Below, one piece after another: positions 1 to 11,341 of a stretch of DNA of 64,000 bases. The stretch comes from Stenotrophomonas maltophilia. GTDB lineage: Bacteria; Pseudomonadota; Gammaproteobacteria; Xanthomonadales; Xanthomonadaceae. A program made the position numbers and the translations under genes. Location of the stretch: contig NZ_CP090423.1 in assembly GCF_023518235.1 (NCBI RefSeq), positions 1,426,001-1,490,000 of the forward strand, written 5' to 3'. Positions within the stretch are counted from its first letter, which is position 1, and the number at the start of each line of letters is the position of its first letter. The notes beneath the pieces are model-generated. The model did not search any database and was not told the origin of the DNA. It saw only the letters and a list, made by a program, of their open reading frames with translations.

Positions 1-864
1 ATCCTCAACCCGCGTCCCTACGCTCACCTGCGCAGGTGAGGCGGTCATCAGCTCGGCCGCAGACCTGTCGAACACCTCGCGACCATGGCGTTCGAGCGCA
101 CGGCGCACGTCACCATCGGTAATGATCGCGTAGCCCGAGTCGGCCCGTACAATCGCCAAGCCCAGGCTGGAGCGGGTGATGGCCTGGAGAACGTCCATCA
201 TCGTTGCTGCCGCCTCCACCACCGGCAGATCGCCAACGATCATCTCGTGTTCCACGCGCGACAGCAGGCGCCGACCCAGCGAGCCACCCGGGTGGAAACG
301 CGCGAAATTCTCCGGCTGGAAGCCCCGCGCCTCCATCAATGCAACGGCCAGCGCATCGCCCATCGCCAGCGTCGCGGTCGTCGATGCGGTCGGTGCCAGC
401 GCCAGCGGACAGGCTTCCTGCGCAACACCGGCATCCAGATGGCAATCGGCCGCCTGCGCCAGCGTCGAGGTCACACGGCCGGTGATCGCCACCAGGAAAT
501 TGCCGTTGTCCTTCAGGAACGGCAGCAGTTTCACCACCTCTTCGGTTTCGCCGGAGTAGGAGATCGCAACGAACACATCGGTGGCGGTGACCATGCCCAG
601 ATCGCCATGGAATGCCTCGCCTGGATGCATGAAGAAGCTGGGCGTGCCCGTGCTGGCCAACGTGGCGGCGATCTTGCGCCCGATGATGCCCGACTTGCCC
701 ATGCCGCAGATGATGACCCGGCCCTGTGAGCCCAGCACCTGCTCTACCGCCTCGGTGAACTGCCCATCGAGCCTGTCGGCAAGCGCGGCGACGGCCGACG
801 CCTCGATCTGCAGGACGCGTTTGGCCGATGCGATGTGATCGGCGACTGATACCACGGAGGACAT
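1..864 (-). CDS. kdsD: Arabinose-5-phosphate isomerase (KdsD/KpsF), C-terminus cut by window edge
   Basis: Interconverts D-ribulose 5-phosphate and D-arabinose 5-phosphate, the first step of Kdo synthesis in the cytoplasm. The reading frame runs from ATG at 864 to the left edge (288 codons; family members are about 325 residues). The N-terminal SIS domain shows the GMGKSGIIG phosphate-binding loop and the SYSGETEE sugar-isomerase motif. The C-terminal CBS pair begins near residue 210 and is interrupted by the window edge. It is the last visible gene of the polysaccharide operon, 72 bp after kdsC. The operon setting recalls KpsF of group 2 capsule clusters. Family assignment is firm; whether it is the only copy in the cell cannot be seen. 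Confidence 0.93.
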   Translation of the reverse strand, partial: MSSVVSVADHIASAKRVLQIEASAVAALADRLDGQFTEAVEQVLGSQGRVIICGMGKSGIIGRKIAATLASTGTPSFFMHPGEAFHGDLGMVTATDVFVAISYSGETEEVVKLLPFLKDNGNFLVAITGRVTSTLAQAADCHLDAGVAQEACPLALAPTASTTATLAMGDALAVALMEARGFQPENFARFHPGGSLGRRLLSRVEHEMIVGDLPVVEAAATMMDVLQAITRSSLGLAIVRADSGYAIITDGDVRRALERHGREVFDRSAAELMTASPAQVSVGTRVED

Positions 865-936
865 ACGTGCTTCCTTCTGATGATCATTCGCGGCGCACCT
901 GCGTGCGCCACGCTTACCCGCGCAACCCTGCGCCGG

Positions 937-1488
937 TTACTGCACCGCTCCCGCGGCGCTCCAACCTGCAACCAGCGGTGCGTACGCTTCCTGCAGGCCA
1001 ATGCCACCTTCGGCAAGAACGCGCTCGGCCACTTCCCGCCCGACGCCACGCCCGCCACAGGTATCGGCAACCACATCAGCGGCAGCCAATACCAGCGGAT
1101 GCGCATCGGCGGGCGCGTAGAAGCGCCCCACCCTGCCCGCCAATGGCAGGTCAACGACATCGTCACCGACATAGGCGATCTCGCCTTCAGCGATGCCAAG
1201 GTCGCCACAGATGGCGGCCAACGCATCGAGCTTCTCGAGCCGACCGGTCACTGCCACGTCCATGCCCAGCTGATGGATCCGGAAGTCCAGCGAGGGGCTC
1301 GCCTTGCCCGACAACACGCCACACCGGATGCCATGCACACGCAGCAACGCGACAGCCAGGCCATCGCGGACGTTGAACGTCTTGAACTGCTCGCCCTTGC
1401 CATCGATGTGCAGGCCACCATCCGTCAGTACGCCGTCCACGTCGAACAGGACCAGCTTGATCGGCCCCTGGTACTTCGCCGATTCCAT
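937..1488 (-). CDS. kdsC: 3-deoxy-D-manno-octulosonate 8-phosphate phosphatase
   Basis: Removes phosphate from Kdo 8-phosphate to give free Kdo. At 183 residues it is the usual size for this HAD-family enzyme. The catalytic motif DVDGVLTDG lies near residue 15, the Thr/Ser motif is around VLSGK, and the metal-binding motif GDDVVDLP is near residue 118. The start was set at the ATG at 1488, directly before MESAKYQG, because the longer frame would run back into kdsA. Only one base separates it from the kdsA stop codon, so the two are probably translationally coupled. It works with kdsA upstream and kdsD downstream. Confidence 0.93.
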   Translation of the reverse strand: MESAKYQGPIKLVLFDVDGVLTDGGLHIDGKGEQFKTFNVRDGLAVALLRVHGIRCGVLSGKASPSLDFRIHQLGMDVAVTGRLEKLDALAAICGDLGIAEGEIAYVGDDVVDLPLAGRVGRFYAPADAHPLVLAAADVVADTCGGRGVGREVAERVLAEGGIGLQEAYAPLVAGWSAAGAVQ

Positions 1489-1489
1489 G

Positions 1490-2921
<1,432 letters not shown>

Positions 2922-2922
<1 letters not shown>

Positions 2923-4175
2923 CAGCTCCTCAATACTCTGGCAAGCCTCTCCAGCTGCTCAGAGTCATCATTGTACCAACGGGCAAGCTCATCGATCCTG
3001 CGCAGGAGGAGATCCGGACTCTGACGGTCCTGGATAACGGCTTCACTGATGGCCAGCCCCGAACCCCATGCGAGACCAGGCCTTCGAAACACATCAGCCA
3101 GTCTTCCATCATCCAGCAGGTAGACCGCCTGGCCCTGATTCAACAGTTCAACGACCGCGCCCGACATATGGGCGAGACTGAAATCCACGAGTCCTGCGTA
3201 CTCCTCAAGCGAAGCATGAATCAGTTTCTGGCAACGCGAATCGACAGCATCGCGGTACTCGCTCAGCGCAGTCCACGGATGAAGCCTGACGACATAAGCA
3301 AGATCCAAAGCCTCGGCGATGACAGATGCAGCCGAAAGAAGTGCACGATTCGACTCCTTTCCATTCTGCCCGTTCAGCATTACGCCAAAAGCATTCTTCC
3401 GACCTCGTTCCAGCCGAAGCACGCTCTGAGGCCGAATCCATCCCGCGATGCTCAGGCGATCCCTGGAGTACCCCATCTTCTGAAACTCACCGACGGTCGC
3501 CTCTCCCCAGGCAATCATTCGATCACTGATGAAGTTCGCGTAGGCCTCTGCATCCGCACTCATGTTTGTCGCGTCCAACACGCGATACTGCCCATGCTGG
3601 TTGGTGATCGTTCGCGACCCGCGCGTCCTCTCTGCCTGAGTCACAAGATTCTCGATTGCATGCGCATCGCAGAAAGTCACCAGAGTGTGGTGCCCGGAAG
3701 GAAGGGAAGCGAGAAGGCGCGGCGCAATACTCTTCATTCTGGCGATGAGAGAGCCAACGACCCATCGCCTGGAGAAAGACGCAGAGAGCCCACGGGCCAT
3801 CTGAAGGCCACGACGCAGGTTACGGAGTGTTCGGAGCCACTGCAGCGGCGAGACAGCGTCTCGCGCCTCGGCGTAGGACGCACGCTCACCCAGATTCAGT
3901 CTGATCGAGTCGATAATGAAGTCATAGTCACGACGTTTCTTGGCCCGCGAAGCGTAGAAGACAAGATGCGTCGGCGCACTGACACCTGCAGCGCACGTCT
4001 TGATTCCAAAGCCATAAGACAGTGCCAGGAGCTTCAACGCCCCCTTCAAAGTAGGGTCGTACAAGTATGGTGCCACCACCCGCGCATAGTTCAGGCCATT
4101 CTCGGTTGCGACGCCCGAACTCTTGAAGGCCTGGATATCTGCATACAAGCTATCGCCCTTGCGACACTCGCTCAT
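2922..4175 (-). CDS. Probable GT-B type glycosyltransferase of the polysaccharide operon
   Basis: 417 residues from the ATG at 4175, which overlaps the flippase stop by 4 bases. No transmembrane helix is evident. The C-terminal half has the look of GT-B enzymes acting on surface sugars: a TNQHGQY motif near residue 193, a MLNGQNGKES loop, then YVVRLHPWT and a LAHMSGAVVELLNQG stretch before the end. An HP motif of this kind is common in CMP-sialic acid and CMP-Kdo transferases, which is suggestive beside kdsA, kdsC and kdsD. I do not recognise a named family; the exact donor is unknown. Stop and next start overlap as TGATG, with a GAGGAG ribosome site for the acetyltransferase inside its last codons. 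Confidence 0.6.
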
Positions 4176-5452
4176 GAATGCCTCACCCCGGCATCCGTCA
4201 GCCGTCGGACATTGAAGAAGAGCGCACACGCCAGAGCGGAGTACGCCACGACGAACACCCACGATGCGGCAACCAGAGTTCCCGTCGCGCACACGGCAAC
4301 GAGCAGCGGAACAAAGAGCATGGTCATGCCGAGCTGCATCCAAAGCAGGAACTTCTCCTGATGGCACATGCTCAGCACAACGGCGTACAGCGCAGCCATG
4401 GAGAACGCCATCTGTCCAATCATCATGATGATGACGATGCCGCCGAAGTCCGTTGAGACCCGGGCGTAATCCAGGATAGGCCCCATGAACAACCAAGCCC
4501 CCGTGAGGATCGCGGCGCTGGCGATCAGAATCGCCCAGGAGGAAAGGCGGACGAGTTTCCACAGCTCCTGCAGGTTGCCTTGCGCATGCAGGGCCGCGAA
4601 TCGGGAAGAGAAGGTGAAATTGATCGCCAGCATCAGCAGGCTGATCAGCGTTGCAAGCTTCTGCGAGACCACGAAGCCGGCATAAGCCGAATCACCGTAG
4701 AAGATCGGAATGATCGCAACGGCACTCCAACCCAACGCCTGCTGGGCCAACACAACGGCGCCCAAGCGGTTGGCGCCAGCGCGATCAGAGGCGTCAGCAA
4801 CTACCTTCGCCCCTCCCGGCAGCAGGCCAAGCAGAACGTTCCGACCGAAACGCATGGGCACGACCGCGCCATACATGACAACAGCAGCCAGCAGGTAGCA
4901 CCAGAGCAGCTGCCGGGCACCGACTGCGTTATCGAGCAGAAGCAGGCACAACAGCCCGATCAATGTCAAGGACGGCGTGCATATATTCAGATAGAAGGTC
5001 GCAGCATCTGTACGGCCTTCGCCCTGTAGAACTCGAGCAGCAGCTGAAGCACACGCAATCAATCCAGAGGCCGTCACCATCAAGGCGAAGTCCAGGTAGC
5101 CGACTCCACCAAAGTGATGCCGCACCGAAGGCAGCAGGAGGGCAAGACCCAGCAGAAAGGCGGCTATCACCCAGATCAGAACCCGGCGATGCGCCTGGAT
5201 TACCAAGCCGACCGCGATAGCGTTTCGCTTGTCCACAGGAGCGGCGGCGACCCGTCGAATGACAACTTCATCGACACCCCAACGAAAGCAGACCGCCGCA
5301 ATGACGCTGGCATTGAAGAGAACGAAGAACAACGCAGCATCCGGGGTCTCCAGATAGCGGGAAACCAGCACAGTGAAGAGCACCGAGACGCCCGAACCGA
5401 GCCCTCGCAGAAGCAGAGTCCGCAGAACCGAGATCAAACGCCCAGGATTCAT
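4172..5452 (-). CDS. wzx: Polysaccharide flippase, Wzx/MOP superfamily
   Basis: Inner-membrane protein of 426 residues with about 12 hydrophobic helices spread over its length, typical of lipid-linked repeat-unit flippases. The N-terminus (LRTLLLRGLGSGVSVLFTVLVSRYL) has the amphipathic start and first helix seen in this family. It would move undecaprenyl-diphosphate-linked oligosaccharide to the periplasmic face for Wzy to polymerise. The start overlaps the wzy stop and the end overlaps the next gene, each by four bases. Assignment rests on topology and position, as Wzx proteins have little sequence conservation. Confidence 0.78.
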   Translation of the reverse strand: MNPGRLISVLRTLLLRGLGSGVSVLFTVLVSRYLETPDAALFFVLFNASVIAAVCFRWGVDEVVIRRVAAAPVDKRNAIAVGLVIQAHRRVLIWVIAAFLLGLALLLPSVRHHFGGVGYLDFALMVTASGLIACASAAARVLQGEGRTDAATFYLNICTPSLTLIGLLCLLLLDNAVGARQLLWCYLLAAVVMYGAVVPMRFGRNVLLGLLPGGAKVVADASDRAGANRLGAVVLAQQALGWSAVAIIPIFYGDSAYAGFVVSQKLATLISLLMLAINFTFSSRFAALHAQGNLQELWKLVRLSSWAILIASAAILTGAWLFMGPILDYARVSTDFGGIVIIMMIGQMAFSMAALYAVVLSMCHQEKFLLWMQLGMTMLFVPLLVAVCATGTLVAASWVFVVAYSALACALFFNVRRLTDAGVRHS

Positions 5453-6768
5453 CGGGACAGTTCCGTTCCCTTCCCCTGAAGCCGTGGCACTCGCCGATCC
5501 GCAGCCCGGGAGAGGTAGATCATCACCAACACCAGTACAACACCGTTGGCGTAGTACTCCCCCATCCGGAGCAGAATGATCGAGAGTGTGGCGATATAGG
5601 CGATTGCCATCGCTTTGTCATCCGCCGCCCGCATGTTCTTCCACGCCCAGTAAAGCACCGTCAACAGGAGCAGCCAGCCCGCCAGCCCGAGCTCCGCAGT
5701 TACACGTGCGAACAGCGAAGTTGCCGAGCCTCTACCGGGAATGTCGTCTCGATAGGCCGGGAGTTCGTAGCCAGAGATGTACTCATCAAAGACGGCGCTG
5801 TACATGCCCATACCGACACCTATGCCGTAGTTGTCAGCGAAGGAACGAAGGGATATCAGCGAATTGACGGCATTCGAGTACGTGCTGAGGTTCATTCCGT
5901 CCTCCATCGTAAGCTCGCCGCCTTGCAGCACTGAGACAGTGTCGTTCCACCTCAACTGAAAGAAGTCAAGGCTGCTTACCTTGATGGCCAGAACAAGAAC
6001 GAGCGGAACCGAGAGAAACAGAATCCAGAATCGGCGAATATGAAAGCCCACAATGAACGTCGCCGCGGCCGAAACGAACAGACCGATGTATCCGAGCGCT
6101 GAGGTCGAGAGCACGATGGCCAGCACGGTGATCGCGCCCTTGAACGAGATTCGGAATCTCTGCACGAATCGCGAAACGTGGTACGCACCCGCGGGCAGGA
6201 GGGCACATGCATAGAACGCCGGCTCGACACTTAGGCCTGCGATTCCGAGATGTGAGCCCAGCCTCTTCGATCCAGGTGACAGGAAAGCAAGCATGTCGAC
6301 GTCAAGCATGACGAAGACCAGCTCCTGCAGCACCCCTAATGCAGCAAAGAAGTATGCAACCTTCAGATAGATCGAGAAGACCTTGTTGACGGATCTTCCC
6401 AGCAGATTATAGATGGACGTGAAGAACACAACGAAGAACATGAAAAGCATGATCTTCGCAAGGGAAACCAGAAACACGGATGCCCGCGAACCCGCTGCGG
6501 CATCGTTGAACAACGCACCCATGAGGGACAGACAGGCCAAAGCCGCGGCAAAGCCCAGATACTCCCGCCGAAGACCGAGGCTCCTGGTCTTGAGAACAAG
6601 CAGAGCATAGGTTGCGATCATACAGATGTATGAAAAGTACAGGTTTCCCAGTGGCGTTGGAACGTAGATTCCCGATATGAAGATCGTCGAAAGGGCCAGC
6701 ACGGAAAGCCAGCCCCCCTCCAGCCTCCGCACTCCTTGAATCGACGTCGTAGCGACTGAAATACTCAT
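5449..6768 (-). CDS. wzy: O-antigen/exopolysaccharide polymerase, Wzy-like
   Basis: 439-residue integral membrane protein with 10-12 predicted helices and a large polar periplasmic loop around residues 270-350 (region WNDTVSVLQGG to DDIPGRGSAT), the layout of Wzy polymerases. A conserved-type segment SLISLRSFADNYGIGVGMG precedes the loop end, as in O-antigen ligase/polymerase proteins. It joins repeat units delivered by the flippase downstream, under chain-length control by the Wzc-type protein of this operon. The stop overlaps the flippase start by 4 bases. A WaaL-type ligase is the alternative, but its place beside Wzx favours Wzy. Confidence 0.75.
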   Translation of the reverse strand: MSISVATTSIQGVRRLEGGWLSVLALSTIFISGIYVPTPLGNLYFSYICMIATYALLVLKTRSLGLRREYLGFAAALACLSLMGALFNDAAAGSRASVFLVSLAKIMLFMFFVVFFTSIYNLLGRSVNKVFSIYLKVAYFFAALGVLQELVFVMLDVDMLAFLSPGSKRLGSHLGIAGLSVEPAFYACALLPAGAYHVSRFVQRFRISFKGAITVLAIVLSTSALGYIGLFVSAAATFIVGFHIRRFWILFLSVPLVLVLAIKVSSLDFFQLRWNDTVSVLQGGELTMEDGMNLSTYSNAVNSLISLRSFADNYGIGVGMGMYSAVFDEYISGYELPAYRDDIPGRGSATSLFARVTAELGLAGWLLLLTVLYWAWKNMRAADDKAMAIAYIATLSIILLRMGEYYANGVVLVLVMIYLSRAADRRVPRLQGKGTELSR

Positions 6769-6781
6769 TCTTTGCGTACTC

Positions 6782-7837
6782 TCAGACGACTTCCACGGAA
6801 GCGCGCACCTGCAGCACCTGCTCTACCCAATTCCCGACCGTGTAGCGCGCCCTGACCGCCTCGTCGTACGGCACTCCTTCGGAATCCAGGAACTCCTCCG
6901 CCACTCGCGGCGCATCGCGATCCACGATTTTCACCCCGGAACTGGTGTAGATGTCATAGGAGCTGACATCCTCATTGGTGGTGATCAGCTTCCGCTGCGC
7001 ACCCAATGCCTCGATCGTTCGCATCGTCAGGCCCTTCTGATCAGGCCGATTGATGTCGATCACGCAACGCGACACGCTGATGTAATCAACAACCTTCGGC
7101 AACGGCAACCCAACGAAGTTCACGTACTTCTTCGAGAATCTGCGGAAGCCAGGATCCACCAGCGAGCGCAGGCGATGCAGAATCCTGGAGGGGTAATAGC
7201 AGTACACGAATACCCGGCGCCCATCCCGCTCCAGAGCGTCCAGCAGTTTCTCCAGAATCCGGTAACGGTCGGTATGGATCGTGCCGATGAAGCAGGCGTC
7301 GTACTCGTACTCGCCGCGCCACTCTGCCGCACGGCCATACTCGTTGGCGAAGAACAGCGGCAGGAACTCGATCTCCGGGTTCTCGGACACATCAACCCGG
7401 TCGAACGACAAGACGGAATCGAAGTACGGCTTGATCAGACGCGCGTTCGGGTTGTAATGCATCGAGTCCCAGAGATACAGCGTCAGCTTCGCGGCCGGCT
7501 GGGTGGCACGGAGCTGCGCAATGATCTGCGGCGAGATGGCTTCACCACGGATGACCAGGACATGATCGTACTGCGCACCAGCCGCAGCCTCGAGGATGCC
7601 CCGGTAATGCTTGGCGATTCGCCGGGCAAGCAGGCGCCGATCAATACGGATCAAGGCCTTGGTGAGGAAATCCACACCCGGGCGATCAGGGTGGAAATCA
7701 ACGTGCGCGCCCTGCTGCTCCAGCTCGGCCTTGATGAGCTTCTCATAGCCGAAGAACATCGGGGCGATGAAGAGCACACGCTTCCCTTCAAGGGATTCGC
7801 TCACAACCTGCTCCTCTGATCGCCCTTCAACCTTCAC
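6782..7837 (-). CDS. CgeB-like glycosyltransferase
   Basis: 351-residue soluble protein. The N-terminal half reads KRVLFIAPMFFGYEKLI and later LTLYLWDSMHYNPN; the C-terminal half has YDACFIGTIHTDRY and GLTMRTIEALGAQRKLITTN, the E-containing donor-binding region seen in CgeB and GT4-like enzymes. It probably adds one sugar of the repeat unit on the cytoplasmic face. The first ATG, overlapping the epimerase stop by four bases, was used; a downstream start is possible because the first 15 residues look unconserved. It ends 13 bp before wzy. Confidence 0.7.
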   Translation of the reverse strand: MKVEGRSEEQVVSESLEGKRVLFIAPMFFGYEKLIKAELEQQGAHVDFHPDRPGVDFLTKALIRIDRRLLARRIAKHYRGILEAAAGAQYDHVLVIRGEAISPQIIAQLRATQPAAKLTLYLWDSMHYNPNARLIKPYFDSVLSFDRVDVSENPEIEFLPLFFANEYGRAAEWRGEYEYDACFIGTIHTDRYRILEKLLDALERDGRRVFVYCYYPSRILHRLRSLVDPGFRRFSKKYVNFVGLPLPKVVDYISVSRCVIDINRPDQKGLTMRTIEALGAQRKLITTNEDVSSYDIYTSSGVKIVDRDAPRVAEEFLDSEGVPYDEAVRARYTVGNWVEQVLQVRASVEVV

Positions 7838-8967
7838 TTGAGCAGTCCCTTTGCCCGCATCTCGTCGACCGAGCGCTGGTAACCGGAGTCTTCAATCTGC
7901 TGGGTCAGTACCCACGCGGCAAAGCGCTTCACGCCTTCGGCGAAGGTCACGCGCGGGCGATAGCCGATGGCAGCTTCAGCGCGACTGAGATCGGCGAAGT
8001 TGTGCCGGATGTCACCAATGCGGTAGTTGCCGGAGATGCGGATCTCTCCGCCCTTGCCGTATGCGTCCTTCAGCGCACTGGCAACGGTGATCACATCGGT
8101 CGCTTCGCCGGTACCCACATTGAAGGCCTGCCCACTGACATCTGCATCGATGGCCGACACCGTCGCCGCCACCACGTCATCAATGAAGACGAAATCGCGG
8201 GTTTCCTTGCCGTCCTCGAAGATGTTCACGTCCTTGCCCTGCAGCAACAGGGTGGAGAAGATCGACAGGATGCCGGTGTAGGGGTTCTTCAGCGACTGGC
8301 CCGGGCCGTAGACATTCTGATAGCGCAGGGCGATTCCCTGGATACCAATGGCGGCAGCACCCACCAGCACCAGTTGTTCCTGAACCTGCTTGGTGATGCC
8401 ATAGATCGAGCTCGGATGGATGCGCGATTCTTCATCGGTTGCCAGCGGCTCCACCAGATCGCCCGTTGCCGGATCGCGGCATTCAAAGATGCCCTCCTGC
8501 AGGTCCGCGTCGATGCGCGCCCCCGGATAGACCGGACCGTTGGCACCCTTGTACTTGCCTTCGCCGTAGATCGAGCGCGAAGACGCGACAACGACCCGCT
8601 TGACCGACCCGCAGCCCTGCACCTTGTTGCCGATCAGATCGAGGAACAGCGAGGTACCGCGCACGTTGACATCAACGTAGCGATCGATCTCGTACATGGA
8701 CTGACCGGTTCCCGTTTCTGCCGCCAGGTGGACGACTACGTCCTGGCCGGGAAGCACTTTCAGCCAATCTTCGCGCAGGCGCACGTCGCCCTTGACCACG
8801 ACGGCCTCAGGCGGCAGCGAAGCCAGCAGCGCCGAATCTTCCGGGCTGTCGCCGTGGATCTGCGGCGAAAGGTTGTCCAGGATGGTTACCTGGTCGCCGC
8901 GCGCAACCAGCGCGCGCGCCAAGGCACTGCCAATGAACCCTGCACCACCGGTAATCAGTACTTTCAT
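7834..8967 (-). CDS. NAD-dependent sugar epimerase/dehydratase (extended SDR)
   Basis: 377 residues. The N-terminal Rossmann motif is GGAGFIGSALA, NAD-binding continues with HLAAETGTGQSM, the catalytic Ser lies in SSRSIYGEG, and the YGITK motif gives the Tyr/Lys pair. A long insert between Ser and Tyr carries a pair of Cys-containing turns (about residues 150-190), a feature I associate with dTDP-L-rhamnose 4-epimerase-like proteins (Tll/WbiB), so the likely product is a 6-deoxyhexose or a related nucleotide sugar. The exact substrate is inference. It is separated from the Wzc-type gene by about 105 bp and overlaps the following glycosyltransferase gene by 4 bases. Confidence 0.75.
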   Translation of the reverse strand: MKVLITGGAGFIGSALARALVARGDQVTILDNLSPQIHGDSPEDSALLASLPPEAVVVKGDVRLREDWLKVLPGQDVVVHLAAETGTGQSMYEIDRYVDVNVRGTSLFLDLIGNKVQGCGSVKRVVVASSRSIYGEGKYKGANGPVYPGARIDADLQEGIFECRDPATGDLVEPLATDEESRIHPSSIYGITKQVQEQLVLVGAAAIGIQGIALRYQNVYGPGQSLKNPYTGILSIFSTLLLQGKDVNIFEDGKETRDFVFIDDVVAATVSAIDADVSGQAFNVGTGEATDVITVASALKDAYGKGGEIRISGNYRIGDIRHNFADLSRAEAAIGYRPRVTFAEGVKRFAAWVLTQQIEDSGYQRSVDEMRAKGLLK

Positions 8968-9073
8968 GTGTATCTCCGCAGCCTCTCGAATTGCGTCGCG
9001 GTCCCGCGTTCTGCAGCAGCCGTGACTTCCGTGTCACCCAGGGCGCCACAGGGCACCCTGCCTCAGTTCCCGC

Positions 9074-11284
9074 TCACCGGGTCGACTTGTACTCGTAGTA
9101 GCCGTAGCTGTAATAGCCGGTCGCACGGCGCTCGACCGCATTGAAGATCGCGCCCTTCAACTGGACGTTGTTCTGCTCGAAGCGCTTGCGGGCAAGTGTC
9201 AGCTCCTTGGGCTGATTCAGGCCGAAACGCGCCACCAGCAGACAGGTGCCGGCGTGGTGGGCAATGATCGCCGCGTCGGTCACCGCCAGGATCGGCGGCG
9301 TATCGATGATGACCAGATCAAACTGCTTCTCGACCTGCTCAAGCAGTTCCGTGAAGTTGCGGTGCATCAGAAGTTCGGAAGGGTTCGGCGGAACGTCACC
9401 GCGCGAGATGAAGCTCAGATTCCCCAAGCCGTCAACGGTGCGGATGGCCTCCTCCAGCGTCGCCTTGCCAACCAGCACGTCAGACAGGCCCGGCGTCTGG
9501 GTTGCACCCAGCGCCTTGTGCAGCGTGCCCTTTCGCATGTCCGCATCGATGATCAGCACACGCTGGCCGGCCTGCGCGATGACCGCCGCCAGGTTCGAGG
9601 AGACAAAGGTCTTGCCGGCGTTGGGGCTTGAGCCGGAGATCAGCACGATGTTGTTCTTCGCCTCCAACCGAGCGAAGTGCAGGCTCGTACGCAGGCTGCG
9701 CACCGCCTCGATCGCGAGGTCTGCCGGATCCTTCATGGCCAGCAGGTGCAGCTTGCCATCGGCGCGGAACTTGCCGCGCACCGAGTCGGACTGCTGCCCC
9801 GGGCTGACAGGAATGGAGGCATAGACCGGCAGGCCGATCTCTTCGATCTGGGAAGGGTCTTCGACGCCACGGTTGAGCAGCTGGCGCAGAAGAACCAGAC
9901 CGATGGAGAGGAAGGCGCCCAACAGCGCCCCTACCAGCACGACCATGCCCTTTCGCGGCTTCACCGGCTCGGTGGCATCGACCTCCGCAGCGTCCACGAT
10001 GCGCACGTTGCCCACCGTGCCGGCACGCGCAACATCCAGCTGCTGCGCCTGATTCAGCATCGCGGTGTACATCTCGTTGCTGACCTGCAGGTCACGGGTC
10101 AAGCGCAGAAGTTCCTGCTGGGCTTCCGGAAGCTGTTTCACCTGGCCCTGGAAGCCGTGCTTGCGCGACTCAAGATCGCCGATCTGACGCATCAAAGCCT
10201 GGTACGCGGGATGGTCCCTAGTGAACTTGCGGTCCATTTCCGCCTGTTGCAGGCGCAACTGCTGGATGCTGGTTTCAACGGCCACCTCCTGATCAAGCAG
10301 CCCCTTGGTCTGCAGGCTCAGGTCCACGGAGTTTGCGCGCATCTGATACGCACTCAGTGCCTTCTGGGCGGAGTCGACCTGGTTACGGACGTTCGGCAAC
10401 TGTTCCTTGACGAAAGTCAGCTGCGCAGACGCTTCAGCAGAGTTGCGCTCGACGTTCTGCCGAACATAGGCCTGCGCCACCTGCTGCAGGAAGTTCCTGG
10501 CGAGGTCGGAATCCGCATTCTCGTAGGTCAGCGTGAGAATGCCGGAGTCTTTTCCGGCCTCACCCACTCCAATTTCCTTCTGAAGGTCGCTGACGACACT
10601 GAGGTGGCGATGACGCACCACCTTGAACCGCATGCCGGGATGAGCATTCAGCGTCTCGACCTGAATCGTCACGCCCTTGCCACTGGCAGCCTTGCCCACT
10701 TCACCCGACAGCAGGCGCTGACCATCTTCGTCATACAGGTCGTAGCGCCCGCCCTCTCCAGCCACCAACTCCAGGTCGGTGGTCAGCAAAGCGGTGGGAA
10801 CGTCCAGCTGGAAGATCCGAAGCTGCTCACCACCCCAACCGAAACTCGACAGACCCAGCAGCGGGTCCGCCAGCTCACCTGGAGCGCGCTTCTCGGCGCG
10901 GCGCACGAAGTACCCGCCCATCAAAGGGAGGTGCCTGGGAACGATCTCAATGTCCAGTCGCAGCGCATCCACAGCACTGCCGACAACCGCACGGGACTTG
11001 ATCAATGCAATCTCTGTTGCCGCTTCTGCGGTGCCGGCATTGATGCCCAGCGATTGGCTCAAGTCCGTCAAGCCTGGCAGCGAGGGCGTCTTCGGCTCAA
11101 CCTGCACAATCGCGTCGGCGCGATAGATCGGCGTGGCCAGAAGAACATAGGCGACCGATGCGACCAGGAACGCGCCGGTGATGAGCAGGATCCACCACTT
11201 GTGATCGACCAGGGTACCGAGCAGCTGGCGAAGATCGATCTCTTCTGCATCATCCTGAGTGATGGAACGTGAATCAGTGGTCAT
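9074..11284 (-). CDS. wzc: Polysaccharide co-polymerase with tyrosine autokinase domain (Wzc/GumC-BY-kinase)
   Basis: 736-residue inner-membrane protein controlling polymer length and export. Residues 1-50 hold the Wzz-type N-terminal helix (about 32-52). A coiled-coil-rich periplasmic region with GNVR-type motifs follows, then a second helix around residue 430. The cytoplasmic BY-kinase has Walker A GSSPNAGKT at 551-559, Walker A' VLIIDAD at about 576-582 and Walker B DLVIIDTPP near 656. The C-terminus is a tyrosine cluster (YYSYGYYEY, 724-732) that is autophosphorylated in this family. The tyrosine phosphatase that would reverse this lies 57 bp upstream. Confidence 0.92.
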   Translation of the reverse strand: MTTDSRSITQDDAEEIDLRQLLGTLVDHKWWILLITGAFLVASVAYVLLATPIYRADAIVQVEPKTPSLPGLTDLSQSLGINAGTAEAATEIALIKSRAVVGSAVDALRLDIEIVPRHLPLMGGYFVRRAEKRAPGELADPLLGLSSFGWGGEQLRIFQLDVPTALLTTDLELVAGEGGRYDLYDEDGQRLLSGEVGKAASGKGVTIQVETLNAHPGMRFKVVRHRHLSVVSDLQKEIGVGEAGKDSGILTLTYENADSDLARNFLQQVAQAYVRQNVERNSAEASAQLTFVKEQLPNVRNQVDSAQKALSAYQMRANSVDLSLQTKGLLDQEVAVETSIQQLRLQQAEMDRKFTRDHPAYQALMRQIGDLESRKHGFQGQVKQLPEAQQELLRLTRDLQVSNEMYTAMLNQAQQLDVARAGTVGNVRIVDAAEVDATEPVKPRKGMVVLVGALLGAFLSIGLVLLRQLLNRGVEDPSQIEEIGLPVYASIPVSPGQQSDSVRGKFRADGKLHLLAMKDPADLAIEAVRSLRTSLHFARLEAKNNIVLISGSSPNAGKTFVSSNLAAVIAQAGQRVLIIDADMRKGTLHKALGATQTPGLSDVLVGKATLEEAIRTVDGLGNLSFISRGDVPPNPSELLMHRNFTELLEQVEKQFDLVIIDTPPILAVTDAAIIAHHAGTCLLVARFGLNQPKELTLARKRFEQNNVQLKGAIFNAVERRATGYYSYGYYEYKSTR

Positions 11285-11341
11285 GTGCGCTTGGATTCAA
11301 ATTGAAAGAAGTGTCGGTCGATCCGGCGAAGCGGGCAGCAA

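Noticed and set aside
85..729. Plus-strand open frame of 214 codons at the left edge
   Set aside because: It is antisense to kdsD, whose minus-strand frame has clear SIS-domain motifs; the plus frame is Arg/His/Gln-rich without family signs.
9677..11272. 531-codon plus-strand open frame
   Set aside because: Antisense to the Wzc-type kinase with all its Walker motifs; long antisense frames are common in high-GC DNA.
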